Source: Toxorhynchites rutilus septentrionalis
Lineage: Eukaryota; Arthropoda; Insecta; Diptera; Culicidae
Direction of reading: 5' to 3'
Assembly (NCBI RefSeq): GCF_029784135.1
Contig: NC_073745.1
Span: forward strand, 110,549,216-110,613,215
Length of the DNA stretch: 64,000 bases
Shown in pieces: positions 63,327 to 64,000 of this stretch. Positions within the stretch are counted from its first letter, which is position 1. Each line of letters starts with the position of its first letter. The notes below the pieces were generated by a model that worked only from the letters and a program-made list of their open reading frames with translations, did not search any database and had not been told where the DNA came from. Position numbers and translations under genes: made by a program.

Positions 63327-63990
63327 TTAATCATATCCAAGATGGCGAACTTTTCCTTGTACGTGCGCCATAAGCTTTTGCACAGATGAGTTTCCGACGC
63401 TTGCGGCTGCTTTCTTCCAGTCTTTTTGAAACTGAGTCACTGTAGTCGATGGCTTAACATGTTTCCTGAGGTACGCCTTCACTAGAGCCCAAAAAGTTTC
63501 AATTGGGCGTATTTCCGGGCAATTTGGAGGATTCATGTGCTTCGGAACAACATTGACCTCATTATCTTCAAACTTCCGGGCAATTTGGAGGATTCATGTG
63601 CTTCGGAACAACATTGACCTCATTATCTTCAAACCACTGCAGCTTAGCTTTGGCGTAGTGGCAGGATGCCAAATCTGGCCAAAAAACTACTGGATCTTTG
63701 TGTTGACGGATCAGAGGCAGCAAACTTTTTTGCAAACACTCTTCGATGTATATTTGTGTATTCAAAGTAGCAGTTGTGACGAAAGGTTGGGAAAATTTAC
63801 CACACTGACATATTGCTTGCCACACCATGGCTTTTTTACCGAATTTTTCCGCCCAGTTTTCGGCAGATCCAGAAAGGAATTCTCCTCACCATACTTACGG
63901 ATCGCAGTTCGAACAGCTTTAACGCTTACGCCTTCCTGTTTCGCCAGTTTTTTCAGGGACAATCCAAGAACTGTAATCCATTTGTGCACA
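63327..63990 (-). pseudogene. ITmD37E transposase with internal deletion and tandem duplication
   Basis: HTH: SLKKLAKQEGVSVKAVRTAI then RKYGEENSFLDLPKTGRK. The reading then jumps to AMVWQAICQCGKFSQPFVTT, so the segment with the first catalytic Asp (MDDETY region) is deleted. Second Asp: VFWPDLASCHYAKAKLQWFE. Catalytic Glu: MNPPNCPEIRPIETFWALVK. In the undamaged reading 37 residues separate that Asp from Glu, which identifies the DD37E family. A 61-bp tandem duplication (63513-63573, 63574-63634) repeats NEVNVVPKHMNPPNCPE and shifts the frame. Confidence 0.85.
63513..63634. repeat. 61-bp tandem duplication within ITmD37E
   Basis: TTCCGGGCAATTTGGAGGAT to CATTATCTTCAAAC occurs twice in direct succession with no difference. 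The absence of divergence shows a recent event; an assembly or sequencing artefact is also possible. Confidence 0.9.
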
Positions 63991-64000
63991 ATTTTTTTAC

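Larger units (their letters stand above)
63190..64000 (-). mobile_element. ITmD37E (DD37E) transposon, cut by the window end
   Basis: The probable outer end is GACCGTTCCAGAAAGTATGG at 63190, next to TATA. The transposase relic runs from 63990 to 63327 on the minus strand. The 5' end of the element is outside the window. The family is known mainly from mosquitoes. Confidence 0.7.

Overview
The window looks like repeat-dense, AT-rich nuclear DNA from a dipteran, most likely a culicine mosquito. This rests on the mix of element families: CR1-like (T1/Q-type), I-clade (MosquI-type), RTE and Jockey retrotransposons, ITmD37E, several mariners, PIF/Harbinger, a TTAA-flanked piggyBac-like element and tRNA-derived SINEs. 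The species cannot be fixed from sequence alone. I found no intact host protein gene, no tRNA or rRNA gene and no CRISPR array. Host genes appear only as broken pieces: PI3K-regulatory-subunit-like exons and histone H2A.

Layout. 1-2.3 kb: Tc1 and mariner debris. 2.3-7.5 kb: a long CR1-like element on the minus strand with open ORF1 and ORF2. 7.5-14.6 kb: MITE-like and mariner remnants in unassigned DNA. 14.6-21.05 kb: a block bounded by inverted GGGGAG...GTAAGACG ends that encloses broken exons of an SH3/C1/RhoGAP, p85-like gene and is riddled with later insertions. 21.05-24.2 kb: a long inverted-repeat element with a PIF/Harbinger transposase relic, itself split by a pogo-like element with a psq-type HTH. 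24.2-26.8 kb: RTE and Jockey relics. 26.8-29 kb: apparently unique DNA. 29-31.4 kb: two Tc1/mariner relics. 32.08-38.23 kb: a nearly complete I-clade element with a 15-bp target duplication.

38.6-43.0 kb and 46.2-49.5 kb hold two inverted copies of an unnamed repeat ending in palindromic GACGTAG-type motifs, each with the same small gag-like ORF. Copy A holds an insert with two decayed H2A genes that keep histone 3' stem-loops. Copy B holds a nearly complete mariner. Copy B lies inside a TTAA-flanked element, which lies inside a second pogo-like element: four nested levels. 50.7-53.6 kb is unassigned. 53.65-55.06 kb is a 5'-truncated CR1-like copy. 55-61 kb has SINE pairs and AT-rich repeats. 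61.1-64 kb ends with retrotransposon debris, a mariner-like relic and an ITmD37E copy broken by a 61-bp tandem duplication.

The genes do not form a pathway; the window records serial nested transposition. The two most interesting signals are host-gene fragments carried inside repeat units (p85-like exons, H2A with its RNA-processing signal) and large inverted pairs that could fold into double-stranded RNA if transcribed.
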